Positions 1 to 5,230 of a DNA stretch of 7,750 nucleotides are shown in pieces. How positions within the stretch are numbered: the first letter of the stretch is position 1; every line of letters starts with the position of its first letter. Source of the DNA: Clostridiales bacterium UBA6330 (GTDB taxonomy: Bacteria > Bacillota > Clostridia > Oscillospirales > CAG-272); NCBI GenBank assembly GCA_002438075.1, contig DJSQ01000073.1:1-7750 (forward strand), written 5' to 3'. The notes below the pieces were generated by a model that ran no database searches, was not told the origin of the DNA, and worked only from the letters and a program-made list of their open reading frames with translations. The position numbers and the translations under genes are program-made.

Positions 1-125
1 AGTAAAAACTCCCCTTGTTCAAGGTCTTGAAGGTCCTTAGGGGACTTCTCCGCAAGAAGTCCCCTAAGCAGGGTTCGGGGCAGAGCCCCGAGGTCTTAGG
101 TCTTAGGTCTTAGGTCTTAGGTCTT
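1..125. mobile_element. Hairpin-rich MITE-like repeat, copy 1 (left part outside window)
   Basis: This is non-coding DNA made of consecutive palindromes and matches the right half of the complete copy at 5038-5230. Visible parts are a small CCTT/AAGG stem (13-16 with 21-24), a perfect 14-bp hairpin (36-49 with 55-68, loop 50-54), and a terminal 7-bp hairpin TCGGGGC-aga-GCCCCGA (75-91). The segment from 72 ends in GAGGTCTTA, as in copy 2, and is nearly identical (27 of 28) to the reverse complement of 7723-7750. No reading frame or transposase is seen. It sits just after the stop codon of the minus-strand gene at 129-995, so it may also help end that transcript. Calling it mobile is inference from its repetition and inverted ends. 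Confidence 0.75.
91..125. repeat. Tandem heptamer AGGTCTT x5
   Basis: Five perfect head-to-tail copies of AGGTCTT run from 91 to 125. The unit is the terminal heptamer of the hairpin repeat (GAGGTCTTA at the outer end of copies 1 and 2), present once in copy 2 but expanded here. It stops 3 nt before the stop codon of the cysteine-rich protein gene. A short perfect array like this is a likely site of strand-slippage length variation. Confidence 0.9.
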
Positions 126-128
126 CCC

Positions 129-995
129 TCAGCTACCGCAACGCCGAGGGCTGTCGGAGCAGCCGCAGGACGGGCGCGGACTGGAAGCCGCAGGAGCCGT
201 TCCCGTGGAGAACTCACCGACAGGGAAAGGCATACTGCGGAATACGCGGCAGGGATCGTCATCCTCAACCTCGTGGCATTCCTTTTCGGGAATCGCGTAC
301 TCGGTCGCGGAGACAAGATACTGCGCGGGACGCGTGATGCGAACCACCGAGAAGATGCCGAGAGAAACCGTGAGGAACCGACGCGCGCGGTCGTTGCTCG
401 GGTCGGCAAAGCTGATCGGGGAATCAAAAGTCGTCATCACCGTCTCGGGCAGGTCGTTCTCGTGGCAGCAGCAACAGCAGTTGCACTCCTCCGCCTTTTC
501 GAGAATGCGGGTACCGAGCAGAACGGGATCCACAGCCTCCACCACAGCGGTGGGAACACTGCGACTGCCGCAGTTCGGCTTCGGGAGCGAGCAGAAGCTG
601 TCACCGCAGCCGTCGGAGCGGTAGGTGTGCGTGTTGGTGTCGCCGCCATAAAGAATGACGCGCTTCTCCAGCACCGCAATGCCCTCCACCTCCTGCGAGC
701 GACCGCCGCCGACGCAAGCCTCACAGGTCACCCTGATATAGAATCGGATCGTCACCGCGTAGAAGCCGCGGTTGAACTGAATCGGGTCAATACCGATGTT
801 CGTCCACAGAATTTCCGCGCTCTTGGCACGGATGGCTCCGGTACGCTCCAGAATTTCGTTTCCGAAATCAGACAGATACACGCGTACATTCTCGTAGCAG
901 TCTCGATCCCGACAGGAATCCAGAACGCGATTGGTCTCGATGCACACGGTCTCTCTGGAGGTTCCGCCGCCACACGGGAATCTGTTTTCCGCCAT
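129..995 (-). CDS. Conserved-looking cysteine-rich protein of unknown function
   Basis: Encodes 288 residues. The start at 995 is chosen because AAGGAG lies 8 nt upstream; the frame stays open to 1037 but no ribosome site supports a longer form. There is no signal peptide or membrane segment. I count 20 cysteines, including a run C171-N-C-C-C-C-C-C177 followed by His178, CxxC at 91-94, and C-G-C at 277-279. The N-terminal half (residues 18-125) is a well-formed, beta-rich looking region with a motif ILWTNIGIDPIQFNRGFYAV; a second such block (206-262) contains SLGIFSVVRITRPAQYLV and ends FRSMPFPVGEF. The tail after about 263 is low-complexity Ser/Pro/Cys. I recall similar uncharacterised proteins in Clostridia but know no assigned function. 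Cysteine richness would suit a spore-coat or metal-binding role; that is a guess. The gene is monocistronic, with a terminator upstream and the hairpin repeat directly downstream. Confidence 0.8.
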   Translation of the reverse strand: MAENRFPCGGGTSRETVCIETNRVLDSCRDRDCYENVRVYLSDFGNEILERTGAIRAKSAEILWTNIGIDPIQFNRGFYAVTIRFYIRVTCEACVGGGRSQEVEGIAVLEKRVILYGGDTNTHTYRSDGCGDSFCSLPKPNCGSRSVPTAVVEAVDPVLLGTRILEKAEECNCCCCCHENDLPETVMTTFDSPISFADPSNDRARRFLTVSLGIFSVVRITRPAQYLVSATEYAIPEKECHEVEDDDPCRVFRSMPFPVGEFSTGTAPAASSPRPSCGCSDSPRRCGS

Positions 996-1085
996 AACCG
1001 TTTTCTCCTTTGATATACTATCGAGAGGGTCTTTCACCTCGTTATCATTCTATGCGCCCCGCGCTTTTCTGACACTTCCCGACAC

Positions 1086-1132
1086 AAAAAACGGATGCCC
1101 GCGCCGCCCTCGGCACCAAGCACCCGTTTTTT
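1086..1132 (-). terminator. Rho-independent terminator of the ecfT-like gene
   Basis: On the minus strand, an A-tract followed by CGGGTGC pairs with GCATCCG followed by a T-tract: 13 pairs (1120-1132 with 1086-1098) including one G-T wobble. The loop (1099-1119) can form a small inner GCCG/CGGC stem. The stem begins directly after the ecfT stop codon (1133-1135). A-tract and T-tract on opposite sides mean it could also work on the plus strand. Confidence 0.85.
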
Positions 1133-2035
1133 TCAGTTTTTCTCCGCCCGCGCGGGGATTTTGGACCGACAATGCCGCCAGACCGCCGCCGCCCCCACCT
1201 CAACGGCAAACGGCAACAGCGACAGCACCCCGAACGCGGCATACACCGCAAGCGCGAACGGCGAGCGGTCAACCTGCCCGATGCGCGGATAATAGGAAAA
1301 GGAGGTAATCCCCCGCGCCATGCCGACAACCGTCAGCCCCATCAGCAAAACGCTGACCGAAAGCATCACGCCGTCCCGCGCCGTGAAGCGGAAGATTGAA
1401 AAGTTGGTCCGCTTTCCCCTGCCGTACCCCCGCGCGCGCATGGACGCGGCAGTCTCCATCGCGTTTTCCAGCGACCAGCCGATGACCGCAAGGAATACCC
1501 GCCCCGTGCTTCGGATGCGGTCGACAACCCCGCGCGCGGAGTAAAGCCCCAACGTTTTCTGCGCGGTTTTCACCTGCTTCATCTGCCTGCGGAGCATCGG
1601 CAGGAAGCGGAGCGCCATGGAGAGCACCAGCGCGAGCTTGGGAATCACCCGCGCGAACAGCCAGAGGAATTTGTCGCTTGTCATAACCGCGCTGTAGCAC
1701 TTGCACCACAGCATCACGCCGATGACCGTGACCGCGATTGCCGCACCGTAAACAAACGCCTCCAGCGTGACGGGATTCCCGTTGAGAAAAAACAGCGGCG
1801 TGACCCCGTTGTGCGAAAAGAGCGGGTTGGTAATGGCAACCAGCAGAAACATCGGCAGATAGAAGCCGATATCCCCCGCCACCGTGTCGCGCCGCGCCAC
1901 CGCCGAGGAAAAGAGAATCGCGCCCAAGAGAGCAAGCAGGGACAGCACGGGATTCGTGACGAACATTGCCACAATCAGAACCGACAGAAAGTAAATCAAC
2001 AACACCAACGGATGCAAGCCCGCAAATGCCTTCAC
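1133..2035 (-). CDS. ecfT: ECF transporter T component (EcfT/CbiQ family permease)
   Basis: Encodes 300 residues; EcfT is the membrane coupling subunit of energy-coupling factor vitamin/metal transporters, linking the ATPases EcfA/EcfA' to a substrate-binding S component. Hydrophobic segments lie near residues 10-25, 29-44, 56-72, 95-115, 222-240 and 258-283. The long cytoplasmic region (about 143-210) contains RFLPMLRRQ, AQKTLGLYSARG (166-169) and SMRARGYGRG (199-207); Ala-Arg-Gly motifs here are the known contacts to the ATPases. The start is GTG at 2035, with GGGAGG 8-9 nt upstream. A perfect short hairpin (GCGGC-tgt-GCCGC, 2064-2052) lies just before the ribosome site in a leader of about 40 nt. 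No ATPase or S-component gene is in this window, so its substrate cannot be told; it has its own promoter and terminator. The length is somewhat above the usual 250-270 because of an extended C terminus. Confidence 0.9.
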   Translation of the reverse strand: MKAFAGLHPLVLLIYFLSVLIVAMFVTNPVLSLLALLGAILFSSAVARRDTVAGDIGFYLPMFLLVAITNPLFSHNGVTPLFFLNGNPVTLEAFVYGAAIAVTVIGVMLWCKCYSAVMTSDKFLWLFARVIPKLALVLSMALRFLPMLRRQMKQVKTAQKTLGLYSARGVVDRIRSTGRVFLAVIGWSLENAMETAASMRARGYGRGKRTNFSIFRFTARDGVMLSVSVLLMGLTVVGMARGITSFSYYPRIGQVDRSPFALAVYAAFGVLSLLPFAVEVGAAAVWRHCRSKIPARAEKN

Positions 2036-2083
2036 CGTCCCTCACCTCCCTGCGGCACAGCCGCGCTTTTTTGGTATCGGTTC

Positions 2084-2112
2084 AGTATACCACATTTTCC
2101 TTACGATTTCAA
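2084..2112 (-). promoter_or_regulatory. Sigma-A promoter of the ecfT-like gene
   Basis: On the minus strand TTGAAA (2112-2107), a 17-bp spacer, then TATACT (2089-2084). Each hexamer differs from consensus at one position. Transcription would begin near 2077, giving a leader of about 40 nt. Confidence 0.8.
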
Positions 2113-2192
2113 GAGAAAAGCAAAGAATTTTGAAAGCAACCGTCTTTTCGGGTCGGATTTTCGCTCTCTTTCATAAGTACCGACGAAATCCC

Positions 2193-2217
2193 TCCCGATT
2201 TTTGTAAATAATCGGGA
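2193..2217. promoter_or_regulatory. Inverted repeat between divergent promoters, possible operator
   Basis: TCCCGATT (2193-2200) and AATCGGGA (2210-2217) form a perfect 8-bp inverted repeat around a 9-nt AT-rich centre. It ends 7 nt before the -35 box of the lipoprotein promoter, where a regulator dimer could bind. The downstream AraC-family protein is a candidate, but AraC proteins usually bind direct repeats, so this link is weak. No T-tract follows, so a terminator is unlikely. Confidence 0.4.
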
Positions 2218-2224
2218 AAAGGTC

Positions 2225-2253
2225 TTGCAAAAAAAGCGAAAGTGTATTATAAT
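2225..2253 (+). promoter_or_regulatory. Sigma-A promoter of the lipoprotein-AraC operon
   Basis: TTGCAA (2225-2230), 17-bp A-rich spacer, then perfect TATAAT (2248-2253). Transcription would begin near 2260, about 24 nt before the start codon at 2284. Confidence 0.85.
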
Positions 2254-2283
2254 GAAGAGGATTAAAACTTGTGAGGTTCCGCT

Positions 2284-3657
2284 ATGAAACGAAAACTGCT
2301 TGCAACACTGGCACTGACGCTTGGAGTGTCGGTGCTTTCCTCCTGCGCATCGGTCATCACCTTCCCCGAGCCCGCCACCGACCCGAACGTCTCGCTCTGG
2401 GAGGAGCCGCAGACCGAGGCACCGAGCGACCCTGCCGCGCTCCTCGGCATCTGGTATTCCGACAGGCTCTCCAACGTGTTCCGCTTTGGCGAGGGCGGCG
2501 TGCTGACGGTCTGGGGGCTGACCCCGGGCTATGAATACGAATACAGCAACACGGCAACGGGAAGCTACACCTATGACGGCACGACCCTGACCATGACGCT
2601 CGGTGACGAGCACGTGACCAAAACCTGCCGTGTCAAGGACGGGACCGCCACGCTGGACGGCTCTGTCACCATGACGCTTCGGACCGATGCGCCCGCCGAG
2701 CATCCCTCCTTCCCCTACCCCGATTTTGAGGCGCTTGCCGCATCGCTCCCGCTTCTGTCCGCCGATGCGCTGACGGGACTGACCGTTTCCGCCGCGGGAA
2801 AGCGCTTGCAGGCAACGGTGCAGATGAAGCAGACCTACTGGCAGGGCAAGGACCTTGAAAAGCGCGCCGAGGGGACTGCCGCGCTCGGCGATATTGTCAA
2901 CATCGACTTTACGGGCAAGCTGAACGGCGTTGCCTTTGAGGGCGGCACGGCGGCGGGCGTTGACGTGACCGTTGCACCCGACACGGGCTACATTGCTGGC
3001 TTCTGCGAGGGCATTGCGGGGCACGCGGTGGGCGAGACCTTTGACATCACGGTCACCTTCCCCGAGGACTACGGAAGCGATGAGCTGGCGGGCAAGGAGG
3101 TTGTCTTTACGATGACGCTCAACGCCGTCTACGAAACGGCAATCACCGACGAGATGGTTGCCGCCTACGAGGGCAACGACTACGCCACGGTCACGGAATG
3201 GGAGGACGCGGCTTGGAACGAGCTGATAACGAGCGAGGTCTGGTCGCTCATTCCCGCGCTCGCCGATTTTCAAGACGAGACCGATGCGTACCGCTACTTT
3301 TATCAGGATATGCTGGATGTCTACCACTACTATGCCGCAGGCTACGGGATGCAGTTTGAGCGCTTCCTGTCCTTCTACGGCTTGACCGTTTCGGCGCTGG
3401 AGACGAGAAGCCGCGAGACCGCGCGGTCCTATCTGCTTGCCGCCGCAGTGGTCCGCGCGCTGGACCTCACTCCCGAGGCGGAGTGGCTGAGCCACTTTGA
3501 AGCCGACTATATTGCGGACTATGTGGCAGGCGGATATAGCGAGGAGCAGGTGCGCGAGCGGATTTCCTCGGGCGAAGGACGGCTTGCCTACCGCGCCGCC
3601 ATGCTGTCGGAGCTTGCCGCCGCGCATCTGGTTGCCTCCAACACCTTCACCGACTGA
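2284..3657 (+). CDS. Lipoprotein with trigger-factor-type FKBP prolyl isomerase domain
   Basis: Encodes 457 residues, preceded by GAGG 7 nt before the ATG. A lipoprotein signal peptide (MKRK, hydrophobic stretch, lipobox LSSC with Cys21) predicts anchoring on the outer face of the membrane. After a Pro/Glu-rich linker, residues 53-125 look like a small beta-sheet domain of the DUF5640 or lipocalin-like kind (LLGIWYSD, then GSYTYDGTTLTMTL). Residues 197-285 match the trigger factor FKBP-type PPIase: GDIVNIDFTGKLNGVAFEGG, GYIAGFCEGIAGHAVGE, VTFPEDYGSDELAGKEVVF. Residues 286-457 are helical and resemble the trigger factor C-terminal chaperone arm. The ribosome-binding domain of cytoplasmic trigger factor is absent. 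The likely role is folding of exported proteins, similar in principle to PrsA although from another PPIase class; that role is inference. It is first gene of an operon with the AraC-type regulator 8 nt downstream. Confidence 0.88.
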   Translation: MKRKLLATLALTLGVSVLSSCASVITFPEPATDPNVSLWEEPQTEAPSDPAALLGIWYSDRLSNVFRFGEGGVLTVWGLTPGYEYEYSNTATGSYTYDGTTLTMTLGDEHVTKTCRVKDGTATLDGSVTMTLRTDAPAEHPSFPYPDFEALAASLPLLSADALTGLTVSAAGKRLQATVQMKQTYWQGKDLEKRAEGTAALGDIVNIDFTGKLNGVAFEGGTAAGVDVTVAPDTGYIAGFCEGIAGHAVGETFDITVTFPEDYGSDELAGKEVVFTMTLNAVYETAITDEMVAAYEGNDYATVTEWEDAAWNELITSEVWSLIPALADFQDETDAYRYFYQDMLDVYHYYAAGYGMQFERFLSFYGLTVSALETRSRETARSYLLAAAVVRALDLTPEAEWLSHFEADYIADYVAGGYSEEQVRERISSGEGRLAYRAAMLSELAAAHLVASNTFTD

Positions 3658-3665
3658 CGCACCCC

Positions 3666-4520
3666 ATGGATTACCGCGAAAAGACCGTTCACGGCAACGA
3701 GGGACTGCCGATTGCGGTCTATCGGGTCGGTCCCACCCACATCCGCTATCGGATGAACGCGCACTGGCACCCCGAGCATGAAATTCTCTACGTGGAGCGC
3801 GGGAGTCTGCGGCTGTTCCTCAACAACAGCCCGATGGAATTGCAGAGCGGCGATGTGGCGTTCATCTGCGGCGGGACCATACACTCCGCAGAGCCGACCG
3901 ACTGTCTTTACCACTGCATCACGGTCAATCTGCCGCTGATGCTGAAGAAAAGCGATGCCTGTATGCCCTTTGCCGACCGCATTCAGAGCGGTGCGGTGCG
4001 GGTCCGCCCCTATCTCGGCGGGACCTCCGTTGACTTTGCCGCAATCTGCCGCCGCATTCTTGCGCTGGAGGAGCGGCGGGATGACGGCTACGCCTTTTCC
4101 GTCAAGGGTGAGCTGTTCGGCTTTTTCGGGGCGATTCTCGGGGCACATCTCTACACCGACGGTGCCGAAACGGGCGGAAACGACACGTCAATCGGCAGAA
4201 TGAAGCGCGCGATGACCTACATGGAGGAGCATTACGCCGCCCCCGTTCGTCTTTCGGACCTTGCCGCGCTCTCGGACATGACCCCCAACTACTTCTGCCG
4301 GTGCTTCCGCGTGGCGGTCGGACTTTCGCCGATGGAATACCTCATCCGCTACCGCCTCACCAAAGCGCAATACGCTCTGCGCAGTACCGACCGCAGTATC
4401 ACCGAAATCGCGCTGGACTGCGGCTTTGGGGATTGCGGCTACTTCATCCGCACCTTCCGCGCCCGCTTCGGCATCACGCCCAAGCGTTACCGCACGCAAA
4501 CCTCGGAAGCAGGCGAATAA
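3666..4520 (+). CDS. AraC-family transcriptional regulator with N-terminal cupin
   Basis: Encodes 284 residues. The N-terminal sensing domain (about 10-110) is an AraC-type cupin: HWHPEHEILYVERGSLRLFLNN, LQSGDVAFICGGTIHSAEP, with His33, His35, His38 and His73 as possible ligand or metal contacts. The C-terminal DNA-binding domain (about 176-278) has two helix-turn-helix units, near 196-217 (LSDLAALSDMTPNYFCRCFR) and 244-265 (SITEIALDCGFGDCGYFIRT), followed by the family signature FRARFGITPKRYR. Such proteins often sense sugars or other small molecules; the ligand here is unknown. The ATG at 3666 lies 8 nt after the lipoprotein stop and has no clear ribosome site, so translation is probably coupled to the gene upstream. 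The N terminus MDYREKTVHGNEGLPIAVYR is of usual length for the family, which supports this start. Confidence 0.92.
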   Translation: MDYREKTVHGNEGLPIAVYRVGPTHIRYRMNAHWHPEHEILYVERGSLRLFLNNSPMELQSGDVAFICGGTIHSAEPTDCLYHCITVNLPLMLKKSDACMPFADRIQSGAVRVRPYLGGTSVDFAAICRRILALEERRDDGYAFSVKGELFGFFGAILGAHLYTDGAETGGNDTSIGRMKRAMTYMEEHYAAPVRLSDLAALSDMTPNYFCRCFRVAVGLSPMEYLIRYRLTKAQYALRSTDRSITEIALDCGFGDCGYFIRTFRARFGITPKRYRTQTSEAGE

Positions 4521-4525
4521 AAAGC

Positions 4526-4559
4526 GCCCCGCCCGCTGCATTTCCGCAACGGGCAGGGC
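4526..4559. terminator. Two-way intrinsic terminator between convergent operons
   Basis: Arms 4526-4539 and 4546-4559 form a 14-position GC-rich stem with 12 Watson-Crick pairs and two C-A mismatches, around a 6-nt loop. T-rich tails follow on both sides: ATTCTTTATT on the plus strand and GCTTTTTA on the minus strand. It begins 5 nt after the AraC-type stop codon and lies 9 nt past the end of the small lipoprotein gene, so it can serve both transcripts. Confidence 0.8.
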
Positions 4560-4568
4560 ATTCTTTAT

Positions 4569-4775
4569 TCAATTTTTCGGATTTGCCGGATACAATTCTC
4601 CCCAACGCATATCGGTGTCTTCTACGACAACCAAATTGCTTTTTCCCGATTCGGGTGCTTCGGTTTCGGCTTTTGTCGGAACACTTTCGCGTTCAATCTC
4701 GCTGGGGTCCTTCGTGCAGGATACCGCCGACAGAAACACGGTAAGCAGCAAGAGCAGAATGAGCAATTTCTTCAT
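4569..4775 (-). CDS. Small lipoprotein with C-terminal RWGELYPAN motif
   Basis: Encodes 68 residues. The start at 4775 is set by GGAGG 7 nt upstream and by the immediate signal peptide; the frame is open to 4829 but the extra 18 residues would spoil the signal. MKKLLILLLLLTVFLSAVSC is a lipoprotein signal peptide with Cys20 as the lipid-modified residue; the lipobox AVSC is slightly atypical. The mature part is only 49 residues: an acidic Glu/Ser/Pro-rich linker (22-46), a short hydrophobic LVVVED, then DTDMRWGELYPANPKN. The RWGELYPAN ending (57-65) nearly matches the end of the 46-residue peptide encoded just upstream (RWGILYPIN). The gene is second in a two-gene operon, 23 nt after its partner. 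I recognise no family. The neighbourhood is visibly more AT-rich than the larger genes around it. Confidence 0.82.
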   Translation of the reverse strand: MKKLLILLLLLTVFLSAVSCTKDPSEIERESVPTKAETEAPESGKSNLVVVEDTDMRWGELYPANPKN

Positions 4776-4798
4776 GATGTAACCTCCACCAGCCGATA

Positions 4799-4939
4799 TC
4801 AACCGTTGATGGGGTACAGTATGCCCCATCTGTCATCGTCATTATTCCCTGCATTTTTTATTCTGGAATTCTCTGTAGCAAGGATGCTTTCTTCGTCAAC
4901 AGGGAGCCACACTCCCTCGGGCGCGGTATAATACTTCAT
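4799..4939 (-). CDS. 46-residue peptide with C-terminal RWGILYPING motif
   Basis: The start at 4939 is chosen because AAGGAAG lies 7 nt upstream; an open frame continues to 5008 but no ribosome site supports it and it would begin above the likely transcription start near 4973. The peptide begins MKYYTAPEGVWLPVDEESIL, has no signal peptide or membrane segment, then an Asn/Asp-rich stretch (29-36) and the ending DDDRWGILYPING (34-46). It is the first gene of a two-gene operon under a perfect sigma-A promoter, so probably well expressed. I have a loose recollection of short Clostridia peptides with similar openings (M-K-x-Y-x-x-P-E, then D-x-x-x-I) and no known role, but cannot name a family. 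Possible roles include a signalling peptide or a precursor of a modified peptide; neither is shown by neighbouring processing genes. Confidence 0.78.
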   Translation of the reverse strand: MKYYTAPEGVWLPVDEESILATENSRIKNAGNNDDDRWGILYPING

Positions 4940-4979
4940 AATCGAACTTCCTTTCACAAAATTCGGTCTCTCTTTGTAC

Positions 4980-5008
4980 ATTATACCATACTTCCCCCGC
5001 CTTGTCAA
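4980..5008 (-). promoter_or_regulatory. Perfect-consensus sigma-A promoter of the small-peptide operon
   Basis: On the minus strand TTGACA (5008-5003), exactly 17 bp, then TATAAT (4985-4980). Both hexamers are perfect. Transcription would start near 4973, giving a leader of about 34 nt before the 46-residue peptide. A fully consensus promoter suggests strong, possibly constitutive expression. Confidence 0.93.
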
Positions 5009-5037
5009 CCATTTTCGCGCATTTTTTTACAAAAGTT

Positions 5038-5230
5038 TAAGACCTCGGGCTTTGCCCGAACCCCATTTAAGGGACTTTTAAAAAAGTCCCTTAAAAATCC
5101 TCAAAAACTTTCCCCCAAGGACGGGATTCCGCAGAGAATCCCGTCCTTGGGGGAAATTCTTGAAGGTTCTTAGGAAACTTCTTCTAAGAAGTTTCCTAAG
5201 TAGGGTTCGGGGCAACGCCCTGAGGTCTTA
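5038..5230. mobile_element. Hairpin-rich MITE-like repeat, copy 2 (complete)
   Basis: A complete 193-bp non-coding element. Its ends (5038-5063 and 5203-5230) are inverted repeats with one mismatch and two 1-nt gaps, each itself a hairpin (TCGGGC-ttt-GCCCGA on the left). Inside are three further hairpins: 13-bp (5066-5078 with 5083-5095), a perfect 21-bp stem with 6-nt loop (5109-5129 with 5136-5156), and a 14-bp stem (5169-5182 with 5187-5200). The left and right 80 nt also pair imperfectly with each other, so the whole element is a nested inverted repeat. TTAA occurs at both ends (5037-5040, 5228-5231) and may be a target duplication or part of the terminal repeat. No transposase is encoded, so any mobility would depend on one elsewhere. 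The terminal TTA supplies the stop codon of the aldolase gene. Confidence 0.82.
5103..5156 (-). terminator. Possible terminator of the aldolase transcript within the repeat
   Basis: Read on the minus strand, the perfect 21-bp stem (5156-5136 with 5129-5109) is followed by G and then five T residues (5107-5103). No other terminator lies between the aldolase stop codon and the next promoter. The stem has the needed form, although the T-tract is short, so the repeat may act as the terminator. Confidence 0.5.

Noticed and set aside
91..125. Tandem heptamers as a CRISPR array
   Set aside because: The unit is 7 nt with no spacers and no cas genes are present.
273..1013. 246-codon plus-strand frame opposite the cysteine-rich protein gene
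   Set aside because: No ribosome site or domain; the minus-strand reading has a strong ribosome site, coherent hydrophobic patterning and a terminator upstream.
1047..1054. Sporulation sigma-E type -10 box (CATAGAAT) for the cysteine-rich protein gene
   Set aside because: One mismatch to the -10 pattern but no convincing -35 element at the right distance, so not listed as a promoter.
1269..2045. 258-codon minus-strand frame overlapping ecfT
   Set aside because: It begins at a GTG inside the ecfT ribosome site and reads in a different frame; the ecfT frame has membrane segments and Ala-Arg-Gly motifs.
2052..2064. GCGGC-aca-GCCGC followed by T residues as a plus-strand terminator
   Set aside because: No plus-strand gene ends before it, and only a 5-bp stem is formed; it is more likely part of the ecfT leader.
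2101..3627. 508-codon open frame on the minus strand
   Set aside because: It lies opposite the lipoprotein gene, whose strand has the promoter, ribosome site, signal peptide and FKBP motifs. Long antisense frames are expected in GC-rich genes, and its translation has no recognisable domain.
4776..4829. Longer start for the small lipoprotein
   Set aside because: It would overlap the partner gene, place 18 residues before the signal peptide, and ignore the GGAGG site 7 nt before the ATG at 4775.
5038..5230. Hairpin element as an integron attC site or a riboswitch
   Set aside because: There is no integrase or cassette layout. Copies lie at 3' ends as well as upstream of a start codon, and they are repeated and palindromic, unlike a riboswitch.
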